From Saururus chinensis (lineage: Eukaryota > Streptophyta > Magnoliopsida > Piperales > Saururaceae), in NCBI GenBank assembly GCA_035235625.1, contig CP141148.1:24181057-24245056 (forward strand): a stretch of 64,000 nt of DNA, given 5' to 3'. Under the pieces are notes generated by a model that saw only the letters and a program-made list of their open reading frames with translations, did not search any database and was not told where the DNA came from. Positions 39,701 to 50,897 of this stretch are shown here, one piece after another (positions within the stretch are counted from its first letter, which is position 1; each line of letters starts with the position of its first letter). Made by a program: the position numbers and the translations under genes.

Positions 39701-41190
39701 AGAAGCAATAACATCTGCACAGTCACACACGACATAAAGTGTTGAGAGTGATTCTTAAGTAAAGCAGAGTCATACACACTTGCGTCAGTCAACAAATTAG
39801 AAGGGTGTTGGATGGAAAATGAGAGGGAAAAACAAAAGCAGGAAAAAAGAAACAACCTAAAGAAAATAGGAGTAGCACCTTTAGCCAGAATGTTGAATAA
39901 GATGGTCTAATCATATCAAGGAAGAACAATGACATCAGTCTGAGGAGATGTCTAGAAGTTATAGGTAATATATTATCAGCAATGATAGAAGGCAGAACAG
40001 GTGGATGGAAGGAAAAAATAAGATTGAGTATGAGATGTTGAGACTTGACTTGGGGTAGAACAAATGATAAATGGAAGGCATAAAAAGATCTGCTGCCATA
40101 ATCAGAAGAACTAAAGGGGCCTGTAACAACAATAAGGATGAGCGCCATTAGTTAAGATAAAAAGCTTGGAAATTGGAATTGCTACTCTCTCACTTGTCAA
40201 ATCTAGGAATTAGCTGCGTGAAATAGCTACAAAATATAAACAATAAAGAGCTGTGACTGGTATACAAAGATGTTGGAACGGGAAAGTGTGATAGATATGA
40301 ATGAAAACAAGGAAAAGTCTCAACAAGAGGTTAGTGCAATGCATCAACATTAGAAAGACCATCATATTGTCCTCGTTCCTTTTCTAGAAAAAATAAACTA
40401 ACTATTTTCAGTTATTGGCATGGAATAGAGAAGGAAATACATTTTTTACAGGACAGAAGAAACAACAAATAGGACAGCACAATTGCAACTTTCCAGATGC
40501 AATGATGGAATATTATCAAGGAGTTGGCCAAAAGCAAGGCAAAGGCACCACCTTGTAACAAAAAACTTAAATAAATCTACTGTTCACATCAGTGTGCCCA
40601 ATACCTATCCATTCGTCTGGCAGAAAGAAGGGCAGAGTTGATGGACTAACATTATTATCTACCAGATCCAAAGTTCCAGGAATGTAAACTAAGAAGGCAA
40701 CACCAATCATCTCTAATGCAAGATGAATAGAAGTAAGTTCCCTTCCCAAAGGCAGCAGTACTTGAACTGAACCAAAAAAACAAGTCCTAAGTAGTGGGAG
40801 TGTGTCATTAAACGTGTAATTACATATAATTGTATACAGACACGTTTAATGAGAGAGGGAGAGAGAGATGGTTCAGCAATACGCTGTCATAAAACAAGGA
40901 AAATATTTTACAGTAGTTACCAAGTACCAAACCCCTTTCTAGCACAAAGATGGTGTATGATAATGCAATCAAAACGCCTCTATAAACCGAGATAAAAAAT
41001 ATTAGAAGCAGAGGCAGGAAGAAAAGGAGCAAGAATATCCGCTGAGAATAACGAAACTAATTTCAGTCTACAAAGCCCTTCCGAGAGGATACCATAGCCG
41101 TAATTTTGTATTGGAAGTCTACACTAACGTTTTACATATGAAGCATTCGCATGCTTTCTGCAAGAACAGTGTGCTCACAATCATTTGCAC

Positions 41191-41245
<55 letters not shown>

Positions 41246-42292
41246 ACAGACAGACACAGGCGGCTTCTATATGATCTAGGTCGAACAAAGTTCGCATGTG
41301 AACAACATGGATCCAAATGTTCAAGCCAGAAAAAAAAGCACACTTCCGACATTCAGCCATGACAAAGACACCACCTACATTCAATAGTACGGATAAGAGA
41401 CAAAGCCCACAAAAACAACCAAAAAGAAACACACTTTCTCACCTGTACTTGGAGCTGTAGTTGCTTCAGATATTCAATTGCTTCATCAAGCATAGATGCC
41501 TTGTCCGTCTGGCACAAACAAACAAAGCATCAAAATCACCCCAAAATAAAGGCCACAAAAAGATGGAATCAGGACAAAAAAGAAACAGAAATCTGCCTTG
41601 TTGGAATTGGGAATGAGATTCTGCAGCGCCTTCATTTTCTCATTGATCCTGCTTCTCCTCCTCTGCCCTCACAGCCCACCATCATTAATTTAACAAACGC
41701 AATACATCAAACAACTCAAGGCAACCCAAAAATCTACAGAAAGAAGAAGCAAAAAGGCCAAAACTTTATACTTTTTCGGACAAATTGTGAACCTCCGCCG
41801 CCCGGCTCCGCTTCGGGCCTGTCCGCGTTGGAGTTGGCTTCGCCGCACGCTCCTCCGACGGCTCAGCCCCCTCCTGCATTACCGCCGCCGCCGCTCAAAA
41901 TTGAGACACAGAAAAAGCACGAGCAAAAGAAAAAAAAACACACACGTGCACACAACCTCGCTCTCCCATTCGTAGTCGTCCGCCTCGCCGAGCTCCGGCC
42001 TGGCTCGGTGGGCGGCCTGGCCGGAGGCGTCGGTCCGGTCCGGACCCGCCATGGGAGGCACGGCCAGAGACGGGGCCGGCGCCAGCTCACGGTCCAGCTT
42101 TCCGGACAGCTCCCAGCCGCCTCCGGCCCTGTATGGGACCGCCTCCTTCCCTCTGTCCAGCGAAAGAAGGACCGAAGAAGAGGAAGACGAAGAAGAAGAC
42201 GAGAGGAGGTGGCGGAGGTAGAAGGACATCTCGTCGTCGCCGCCGCTGACCCCTCCACCGGCGGAATCACCGGAGCCAATCTTGCCGTACAT
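36726..42292 (-). CDS. SPT: SPATULA/ALCATRAZ-like bHLH transcription factor
   Basis: Exons in frame: 41957-42292, 41772-41873, 41597-41662, 41443-41508, 37832-38152, 37691-37760, 37448-37577 and 36726-36762 (about 375 residues; Arabidopsis SPATULA has 373). The bHLH starts near residue 136: H141, E145 and R149 form the H-E-R contact set for G-box DNA, then helix 1 KMKALQNLIPNSNK, loop, and helix 2 ASMLDEAIEYLKQLQLQVQ. The downstream MLSMRNGMSLHPMYMPG motif marks the SPT/ALC branch. The N-terminus has an acidic EMSFYLRHLL segment and a run of ten serines. SPT-type factors act in the nucleus in carpel-margin, fruit and germination control. Intron 3 uses a GC donor; intron 4 is 3290 bp. The last splice is uncertain: reading through the exon 7 donor gives a TAA at 37444 and about 364 residues. 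The start is the first in-frame ATG. Confidence 0.88.
36764..36862 (+). repeat. Tandem duplication of about 50 bp in the last intron
   Basis: Two copies of a unit running AATAAATAAATTC to AAAGTGGTTAAAACAA to TAGATGATAGAAA, just upstream (minus sense) of the proposed last acceptor at 36763. Confidence 0.8.
41197..41241 (+). repeat. (CT)22 microsatellite in SPATULA-like intron 4
   Basis: A pure CT run, read as (GA)22 in the transcript, about 200 bases after the intron 4 donor. Confidence 0.97.
41509..41596 (-). other. GC-AG intron within the bHLH domain
   Basis: The exon ends ...AACAAG and the intron begins GCAGAT. The acceptor is TGTGCCAG before ACGGACAAG. Only this junction gives the conserved SNK-TDK sequence of the loop. 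The 88 bp intron has no GT donor that would keep the reading frame and the family's residues. Confidence 0.8.
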
Positions 42293-42540
42293 CGAAGCCG
42301 GCGAGATTCCGGCAGGGCAGCATCTCAATGCATTGTTTCAGTCTTGCTGACAGTCTGAGTGCGGCCTTTTCTCTCTCTACTCTGCGCCTTCTCTCTCTAG
42401 ACTGGCGAGGGAAAGACGGAGGGGTTTAGCTCTGGGTTTAAATCATAATACAAATCTGGGTGCCGCCCCCGTTTCGGTTATCGGTCCGATACGAGCTTTT
42501 GCCGAAACCGAAACGTTGTCCGATGTGAAACTTTTTTTTT
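42293..42540 (-). promoter_or_regulatory. SPATULA-like leader and core promoter with two uORFs
   Basis: On the minus strand a TATA-like TATTATGATTTAAACC lies near 42440-42455, followed by a CT/GA-rich leader with repeated TCTCTCTA words. Two upstream start codons precede the main ATG (42290-42292). ATG-CAT-TGA at 42325-42333 is a two-residue uORF. A second ATG at 42321-42323 opens an 18-codon frame that overlaps the main start in another frame. Both could lower translation of the main frame. The region 42460-42530 also carries GTTTCGGTT and an inverted CCGAAACCGAAACG word. Confidence 0.55.
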
Positions 42541-42553
42541 CATCTTTCCTTTT

Positions 42554-42871
42554 GGGTAATTTGCACTACTTTCTATTTTTTACAAAATTATACTTAAGGT
42601 CTTTTATGTTTCAAAAATTGTACATACACTCCCATATTAACAAAACTATTAGAATTATTTTATAATCAAAGAGGAACATAAATAGGTAGAATAAGAGGTA
42701 TGTCAGTCATAACCCCCTAACCCCCTTAGCAGTTATGAATATAAAGGTATTTTTTATTTAAAAATAACTAATAATGTTGTTAATATATGGGGTATATGTA
42801 TAGTTTTTGAAACATTAACAAATATAAGTGCAGTTTTACCAAAAATTAAATGGTGTAAATGTTATTTACCC
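42554..42871. mobile_element. MITE upstream of the SPATULA-like gene
   Basis: About 318 bp with inverted ends of about 90 bp starting GGGTAA. Both arms carry ATGTTTCAAAAA followed by TATACATA or TGTACATA, then CCCATAT and TTAACAA. The flanking words CTTTCCTTT and CTTTCTTGG may be a decayed 9 bp duplication, which would fit a Mutator-like MITE. There is no coding content. It sits about 260 bp before the start codon, and the left edge of the large tandem duplication falls in its right arm. Confidence 0.75.
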
Positions 42872-45800
42872 CTTTCTTGGGTAGGAGCCTTGAAGAGTAG
42901 TAAATGTATAATAGTTTATGTAAGACCAATGTTTTCCCTAGAGAACTAGTGAGAACTAGTAAATACTTCTGCTACAAAGAAGAACTATGTAAGAAATGCT
43001 CCATTTTTTTGTGTGCTTACTATCCTCCTCAGTATAATCATAGTTGAGATTTTGCTTTTTGATAAAGTCTTTTTTATAATTTTTGGGGGATATAGTTGCT
43101 TTTGGGCAGAATTGGTGTAGTGAGTTTACACTTCAACATAATCTATAGGGGTTTGATTTTTCACGAGTCAAATTAGCAACATCAACATCTTCCCATGGAC
43201 AGAGCCAAGGTAGGGACATGGTGGGCCAATTGCCCCACCTTAATAAATGGGACTCTTTATACTAGTGTAGGCATATGTACAAATTTTACCCAACCTCAAT
43301 TAATGGGCTTTGTACAACTTTAGACATGTTATTAAATTGGTAATTATAATAATAAAAAAAATTATCACTACATGGAGTAGAAATTTTGGCATTTTCCAAG
43401 ATTAATGATGCTATCAATACTAATAAAAATTCAAAAGTGTACAAATTTAGTTTGTAGGCCAAACAAAAAACTTATTCATAACGTTTAATTGATACTTATT
43501 AAGGCATATAAGAGAACAAACAGCAAATAATACTACGAGCCCTTTAAGGAAAAAAATTATTTGTTTATTTATGACTTGAATTTTTTCTCTTTAGAAGCCT
43601 TATTTAATATCTATCTTAGGAATATGCATTATAAATAAATATAGATATGATTTTCATTGCAACCTCATTGATCTAGATACTGGATATGACAAATGTAAAA
43701 CATTATTTGTTATTATATTTTTTTCGCTAATTGATAGCGACAAATTTTCATAGAAATCTTTGCCTCATCTAGGCAGAAACCCATGAAATGAATTGTCTCC
43801 TTTTTTTTCTTAATTTCTAATTTTAAAATTAATGTATTGAATGGGTAAATGTCGTAAATTTTAATGATGTCACATGAGAGTTACCACTGACTTCCCTACA
43901 TCTTATGAAATTGGTTTATCTCCAATGAGATATGGCCAATCAGTATTAGTCACAAGTATTTGAAATTAAAATAGCATTTTCCCCAATGAAGCCAACTATC
44001 CATTATTGTCTAATTAAAGTAATTATCAATCAAAGGAAGTCTTATCCGTGGACGACAACAACATTTATGTTACACTAAGTTAGCCTCTGCTCCACTATCT
44101 CGCCTCAAATATTTTCAAAGTTAGTTTTTTTAAACATTAAAATACAATTGCAAGCATACCAGACTAGCCTTTTTATCTTTGCTAATCATTATTGAACTTC
44201 CCTTTTCCTGCTCTATTTTTCTATCACTTTACTTTTAGGAAGGGTGTTTGCATTATTACTCTACTAGTAGAAATGTATGTGTATAATGCACGTAGTGCAC
44301 TCTTTAGATTTAGAGTTTTATATTACCATATATAAATTGAGTTTCAAGTTTAATTATCTAACCTAATTAATAAATGAGAGTTCATAAATAATATTTTTGG
44401 TATATTATGAGTAATTTAGGACTTCCATGACAAAAATCTTGCCCACTTTTTCATTTTAATAATAGTATGAGATTCGTTTCTAAGAGCGGAGGCTCATTAA
44501 TAACAGTACACATGACTCACAGGGTAGATTGGTTTCTGGCCCCTTGCATTGCAGGATATCAATCTGACGACCCATGATGCATGGGCTCACATTGATGTGT
44601 GTGTACGCAAGCTCATATAACCTTTTCCTAATAGTATAGATTTGGGGTAATTTAGAATTTCTATAAAAAAATCTATGCCCCCTTCTCACTTTAAAATGTT
44701 TTAAACTAATTAGGACTATGAAATCCATAGTTTTTATGTGGCTACAAGGTTCAATCCATAAATAATTCATAAATAATAACTTTGGTGTATTTTGGTTAAT
44801 TTAAGACTTTTATGACAAAAATTTCAACCCCCCTTTCACTTTAATAATACGATGAGACCTGCTTATATAAGTCTTGGCTCACACGCAATGACACACATAA
44901 CTTAGGGAGTAGATTAATTTCTCCCCCCTTGTGCCGTCAGATTTTGATCTAATGACCCATGATGTTTGGGCTCACACTAATGTAAGTGTGCCCAAGCTCA
45001 TATAATTTTTTTCTTAAATAGTATAGATTAAGGGATAATTTAGGTTTTCTACAACAAAATGTTTTATTGCCCTTCTCACTTTATAAGTTCTAAACCAATT
45101 AGAACTATGAAATTTATATTTTTGTATGTAGCCACTAGGTTATACTTATTGGATAAATCATTCTAATATTATAGGTCTTTTGAATTCTAAATTAATTATG
45201 AGTTTCTTTGTAATGCCCTCTTTTTCCAATTATATCTAACTCAGGGGGTTAGGGGTAATTATAGATTTTTTATAGGATTTACGGGGTTTTACAGGATGAA
45301 ATATTTGTATATCGGTAGAGCTCGAAGTAATTAGCGTAACGAATAGAAGGACGTGCCAAACGGAGGTCGGAAGAAAAGGTTACGACATTAAAAAGCATGC
45401 CACATGGGCGGGGCTAACTTAAAAAGTGCGGGATAATCTACCCATGTGGGGTTTAGTTTCGAAGGGCTCATCGATATGAGTCAATTGGTACCAATAACAC
45501 ATGATTCTGACTTTGGGGTAAGAAGTTATCGTGCTTTAAAGTTAGGATATTATTTAAATAAAATAATATGGGAAAACAATAAAATATGAGAAGATGACAA
45601 ATTAGTTGGCGTCAACTGTACCTCGCGCGAAACACTATGCTAGGCCATGTGATCGCTAGCCTATCATGTGACGCACGATGGACCACATGGGTCAGCTCCA
45701 CGCAATACATGACTTCCGTGCATCACACCCATGTGGCATGAGGGGGCCCCGCATGCCGCTTGCATCGCATGGGCCGCTTCACGTTCACCTCAAGCTTGCG

Positions 45801-46235
45801 ACTTGTGTTCTGCTAGCGTGCACATGCTTCGTATGCTCACAGGTTTTCCCCAATACATAGGAAACATGTGCAGACTTCCGGAGGAGTTTTTAATTTTGAG
45901 TCCGATTGTGCCCGTTTAAATGACATTCTTAGCTAATTCAGAGGTGTTTTACGCAATGGAAGCGTCCATTCCTCGAGTTAGAAACACTAGATGGGGGAAA
46001 CTGCTTTGGAATAAGGAGGTTCTGTCCAATGCCCTTAAGCCCAAATAGAGAGAGGTATGGCCCAAAATGAGAGGAGGCTTTGTCCTTCACTTCGGGCCAT
46101 ATTGAGGGAAGTGGCCCGGAGTAAGGGGAAGATCCATCTTCCACCAACGGTCCATGCAATGAGAGAAACATCCTTGAGTAAGAGGAGGTTCTGTTTGTTG
46201 CCTTTAAGCACGTAGGGAGAGAAAAACACCCTGGG
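42825..46235. repeat. Large tandem duplication, copy 1
   Basis: A unit of 3411 bp running from inside the right arm of the 42554-42871 MITE to an internal point of a solo LTR (LTR part 45209-46235). Copy 2 follows directly at 46236-49917. A four-base TAAG is shared at 42825, 46236 and 49918. No gene lies in the unit. Confidence 0.85.
44380..45200 (+). repeat. Diverged tandem repeat array, about 300-400 bp unit
   Basis: Units share CTTTATGACAAAAATC-like words, a GACCCATGATG-GGGCTCACA core, GTGCCCAAGCTCATATAA and a TAGTATAGATT-GGGTAATTTA tail. Related arrays lie at 47430-48214 (the duplicated copy) and 50898-51790. They form the sequence into which the solo LTR inserted. No coding content. Confidence 0.7.
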
Positions 46236-48217
46236 TAAGTGCAGTTTTACCAAAAATTAAAAGGTGTAAATGTAATTTACCCCTTTCTTGGGTGGAGCCT
46301 TCAAGAGTAGTAAATGTATAATAGTTGATGTGAAACCAATGTTTTCCCTAGAGAACTAGAGAGACTAGTAAATATTTCTGCTACAAAGAAGAACTATGTA
46401 AAAAACGCTCAGTTTTTTTGTGTGCTTACTATATTCCTCAGTATAATCATAGTTGAGATTTTGCTTTTTGATAAAGTCTTTTTTATAATTTTTGGGGGAT
46501 ATAGTTGCTTTTGGGCAGAATTGGTGTAGTGAGTTTACACTTCAACATAATCTATAGGGGTTTGATTTTTCACGAGTCAAATTAGCAACATCAACATCTT
46601 CCCATGGACAGAGCCAAGGTAGGGACATGGTGGGCCAATTGCCCCACCTTAATAAATGGGACTCTTTATACTAGTGTAGGCATATGTACAAATTTTACCC
46701 AACCTCAATTAATGGGCTTTGTACAACTTTAGACATGTTATTAAATTGGATATGACAAATGTAAAACATTATTTGTTATAATAGTTTTTTTCTGTAATTT
46801 ATATTGACAAATTTTCATTGCAATATTTGCCTCATCTAGGCAGAAATCCATAAAATGAATTGTCTTCTTTTTTTTCAGCCGTCGTGTTCATTAACTCTTG
46901 AATGTTTCTTAATTTCTAGTTTTAAAATTAAGATATTGAATGGGTAGACGTCGTAAATTTTAGTGACGTCACATGAGAGTTACCACTTACTTCCCTGCAT
47001 CTTATGAAATTAAAATAGCATTTTCCCCAATGAAGCCAACTATCCATTATTGTCTAATTTAAGTAATTATCAATCGAAGGAAGTCTTATCCCTGGATGAC
47101 AACAACATTTATGTTACACAAGTTAGCCTCTTTTCCACAATCTCCCCTCAAACATTTTCAAATTTAGTTTTTTAAACATTAAAATACAATTACAAGCATA
47201 CCAGATTAGCATTTTCATCTTTGCTAATCATTATTGAACTTCCCTTTTCCTGCTTTATTTTTCGATCACTTTGTTTTTAGGAAGGGTGTTTGCGTTTTTA
47301 TTCTACTACTAGAAGTGTATGTGTACAATTACTCCTTAGATTTAAAGTTTTATATTACCATATATAAATTAAGCTTCAAGTTTAATTATCTAACCCAATT
47401 AATAAATAAGATTTTATAAATAATATTTTTGTATTTGTGGGTAATTTAGGACTTCCATGACAAAAAAATTGCCCTCTTTTTTCACTTTAATAATAGTATG
47501 AGACCCATTTTTAAGAGCATGGGCTCATTAATGACAATGCACATGACTCAGGGGGTAGATTGGTTTCTGGCCCCTTGCATTGCAGGATATCAATCTGATG
47601 GCCCATGTTTCATGGGCTCACATTTATGTGTGTGTGCACAAGCTCGTATAACTTTTTCCTAATAATATAGATTTGAGGTAATTTAGGATTTCTATAAAAA
47701 AAATCTATGCCCCTTATCACTTTAAAAAGTTTTAAACTAATTAGGACTATGAAATCCATAGTTTTTATTTGGCTACGAGGTTCAATCCATAAAAGAGAAT
47801 TCATAAAAATAATTTTGGTGTATTTTTGGTTAATTTATGACTTTTATGACAAAAATCTCAACCCCCCTTTCACTTTAATAATACAATGAGACCCATTTAT
47901 ATAGGTCTTGGCTCACGCGCGATGAAGCACATAACTTAGGGAGCAGATTGATTTCTCCCCCCTTTTGCTGTTAAATCTCAATATAATGGCCCATGATGTT
48001 TGGGCTCATGCTGACGTAATTGTGCCCAAGCTCATATAATTTTTTTCTTAATAGTATAGATTAAGGATAATTTAGGTTTTCTACAACAAAATTTTTTATC
48101 CCTCTTCTCACTCTAAACCAATTAGAACTATGAAATTTATATTTTTTATGTGGCCACAAGGTTATACTTATTGGATAAATCATTCTAATATTATAGGTCT
48201 CTTAAATTCTAAATTAA

Positions 48218-48770
48218 GGAGCTATTTGGGTACTGAATCTGTGGAAGATTCAGTTGATTTAGGCTCAATTCAGTACTGAATTATTAGAATCCTGTTTGTG
48301 TACTAAAGTTGCGCTAAATTAAAAATTCAGCACTGAAGTTAGATTTAGGCTATTTCAAGCCTTAATCGGCCTGAATCACTGAATCACCTCATGAGGTGAT
48401 TCAGTCGATTCAATCTCCTAATCACCATTTTGAAAATTACAGATTCTATTATTTTTCAATGGTTATCGTTCATATCAATTTGAGCCTCGAAAAATGTGTT
48501 ATATAGGTAGGGCCCACTTTGAAAGTTCAAGATTACCTACCCTTGTGGGATCTTGTTTGATAGAGCTTGAATTTAGAAGTGTAATGGTACTAAGAACGTG
48601 CATATATGAGTTCGAGAGAGAGAGTTATATTAGTTTAAAGTTTTAAAACTAGGTTTGATGTGACATCTGAATTTATTCTAACAAATTCTCTTGCCAAACA
48701 TAATTCATATTCAGCGGTGAATTTTTTGAATTAATTCGCTACTGATTTAATTCAGTACCCAAACGACCCC
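48218..48770. mobile_element. Tourist-like MITE (PIF/Harbinger type)
   Basis: The left end GGAGCTATTTGGGTACTGAA and the right end, read inverted as GGGGTCGTTTGGGTACTGAA, form a TIR of about 22 bp. TAA stands on both sides (48215-48217, 48771-48773), the target duplication of this superfamily. Copy 1 of the tandem duplication carries the empty site near 45190-45205, so insertion followed the duplication. At 553 bp it encodes nothing. Its interior (about 48500-48660) resembles the LTR module seen at 49000-49120. Confidence 0.88.
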
Positions 48771-49185
48771 TAATTAAGAGTTTCTTTGTAACACCATGTT
48801 TTTTCAATTACATCTAACTCTAGGGGTTAGGGGTAATTATAGATTTTTGATAGGATTTAGGGCATTTTACGGGATGAAATCTACGTTTATGGGTAGAGCT
48901 CTAAGTAACAAGCATAACGAATAGAAGAATGAGCGAAACAAAGATCGGAAGAGAAAGTTATCACATTGAGAAGCATACTACATGGGCAAGACCTACTTGA
49001 AAGTGCGAAATAACCTACCCATGTGGGGTTTAGTTTCGAAGGGTTCATCGATACGAGTCCATCGATACTAAGAACACGCGATTCTAACTTCAGGGTAAGA
49101 AGTTATCGTGTTTTGAAGTTAAGATATTATTTAAATAAAATAATATAGGAAAAAGAATAAAAAATGAGAAGATGACAAATTAGTT

Positions 49186-49295
49186 GGCATCAGCGCTGAT
49201 GCCAATGGCTGGCATCAGCGCTGATGCCAATGGCCGGCATCAGCGCTGATGCCAATGGCCGGCATCAGCGCTGATGCCAATGGCCGGCATCAGCT
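49186..49295 (+). repeat. 25 bp palindromic minisatellite
   Basis: Unit starts fall at 49186, 49211, 49236, 49261 and 49286, a period of exactly 25. Each of the four full units holds the perfect palindrome GGCATCAGCGCTGATGCC followed by AATGGCC or AATGGCT. The paired LTR copy (near 45608) has only a single diverged GGCGTCAACTG. Confidence 0.95.
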
Positions 49296-49639
49296 GTGCC
49301 TCAAGTGAAAAGATGTGCTGGCCTGCGCAATCATTAGCCTTCCACCTGACGCACGATGGACCACATGGGTCGGCTCCAATCAACGCACGACTTACGTGAG
49401 TCTCACCCACGTGGCATGAGGGGGGCCCGCCCGCCACTTGCGTCGCATAGGCTGCTTCACATTCGCCTCACGCTCGTGATGTGTGTTCTGCTAGCACGCA
49501 CGTGCTTCATATGCTCATAGGTTTCCCCTTATATATAGGAAACATGTGCAGACTTCCGAAGGAGTTTTAATAGTCATTCTGAATCCGATTGTACCCATTT
49601 AAATAGCGTTCTTAGCTAATTTTGGGGTGTTCTACGTAA

Positions 49640-50200
49640 TGGAAGTGTCCATTCCTCGAGTTGGAGAATCTAGACGAGAGAAACGGCTTTGGCATAAGGA
49701 AGTTCTATCCAATGCCCTCCGGCCCAAATAGAGAGAAGTATGGCCTGAAATGAGAGGAGGTTTTGTCCTCCGTTATTGGGCCGTATCAAGAGAAGTGGCC
49801 CAGAGTAAGGGGAGGCTCCACCCTCCACCAACGGTCTATGCAAAGAGATAAACATCCTCAAGTAAGGGGAGGTTTTGTCCATCGCCTTCAAGCACGTAGG
49901 GAGAGAAACACCCTAGGTAAGGGGAGGTTCGGAATGCCACCTACACGCGCAGAAAGTGAGAAGTGTCTCCAAGTAAGGGGAGGTTCTATCTGTTGCATAC
50001 AAAGGCACTGAGAGAAAAAATGTATATGGGTAAAGGGAGGTTCTCTCCCCAACCTACAAGTGCTGAAAGAGATAAACATCTCCAGGTAAGGGGAGGTTTT
50101 GTCTATCGCCTTTGGGCACAATGAGAGAAACATTATGGAGTTAGAGGAGGCTACACCCGTTGTCTCCGGACCTAAAGTAGAGGACGCCCTGAAGAAAGGA
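49640..50200 (+). repeat. Degenerate minisatellite of about 65-75 bp in the solo LTR
   Basis: About seven or eight units carrying GAGAGAAACA, then a variant of CTCAAGTAAGGGGAGGTT, then TTGTCC-CGCCTT-AGCAC. The partial LTR copy has about four units (45960-46235). The tandem-duplication breakpoint lies inside this array. Confidence 0.8.
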
Positions 50201-50897
50201 GCAACTCCGAATGTTGTTACTTCTGAAACTTTAGGGGACTAAGCATTTCTAACTTGGTATTTTAATTTATATGTATTTGTGTCTTAATTAGTTAACTTAA
50301 TATGCTAATTAGGATGTATGTTTTACTCTGATTCGATCTAATCTGATATGTTTTGATTTGATATGTTATGATTTGATATGTTCTGATATGATCTAATGTG
50401 ATCTGATATGATCTGATTGGCTCTGAGGTATTCTAGTCCACTCTGTGATAGAGCGAGATGTCTGATTATGATAATTTATTGGCTTCCGTCTGACTCTGAT
50501 GATTTATGAGATTTTTGTCTAACTTCGAACAAATTATTCGGATATAAGAATTATAAGTATGTTGACATATGATTTTTTTATGCCTGATGCATGTATTAGC
50601 TGTTAGGTAGAACTACATTTGGATCCAATCGTATTGGAATAACATTGTACATGTTATATATAATATGTACGTAGGCAACCAACAACACGACAATGTTGGC
50701 CTGATCCAAATATAGAATAAATATAAGTTTTGTTATGGCCTACCATTAATGGAGTATTGAAGCTCCGTAGTGCGTAGAGGAACATTACAGCTCTCATACA
50801 TAGATGTCGTGCCTAGTTTATTTTGAAAATTAATTTACTCCAATTTTGTTTTTCGAACCCCCAATCTGTGTTAGATCGGGCCGGGTGTTACATTCTT

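Larger units (their letters stand above)
46236..49917. repeat. Large tandem duplication, copy 2
   Basis: Collinear with copy 1. Relative to it, copy 2 lacks about 343 bp corresponding to 43341-43683, has gained a 553 bp MITE (48218-48770) and a palindromic minisatellite (49186-49295), and otherwise differs at several percent of positions, except in one block of about 310 bp that is identical (43030-43341 versus about 46435-46750). Confidence 0.85.
48787..50892 (+). mobile_element. Solo LTR with 5 bp target duplication
   Basis: The block starts TGTAACACC, ends GGTGTTACA, and TTCTT lies directly on both sides (48782-48786 and 50893-50897). The surrounding repeat array shows the uninterrupted site elsewhere (near 51710). 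There is no internal region. A partial copy of the same LTR stands at 45209-46235, and a relative starts at 59955. Confidence 0.9.

Noticed and set aside
42293-42328. A start for the SPATULA-like protein 12 codons further upstream
   Set aside because: That codon is TTG, not ATG; the first in-frame ATG is at 42290-42292.
41863-42358. Openings of 138 and 285 codons overlapping the SPATULA-like first exons
   Set aside because: Other-frame shadows of GC-rich exons; the minus-strand frame with bHLH homology is the real one.
49240-49437. 65-codon opening over the palindromic minisatellite
   Set aside because: Arises from the repeat itself inside a solo LTR.
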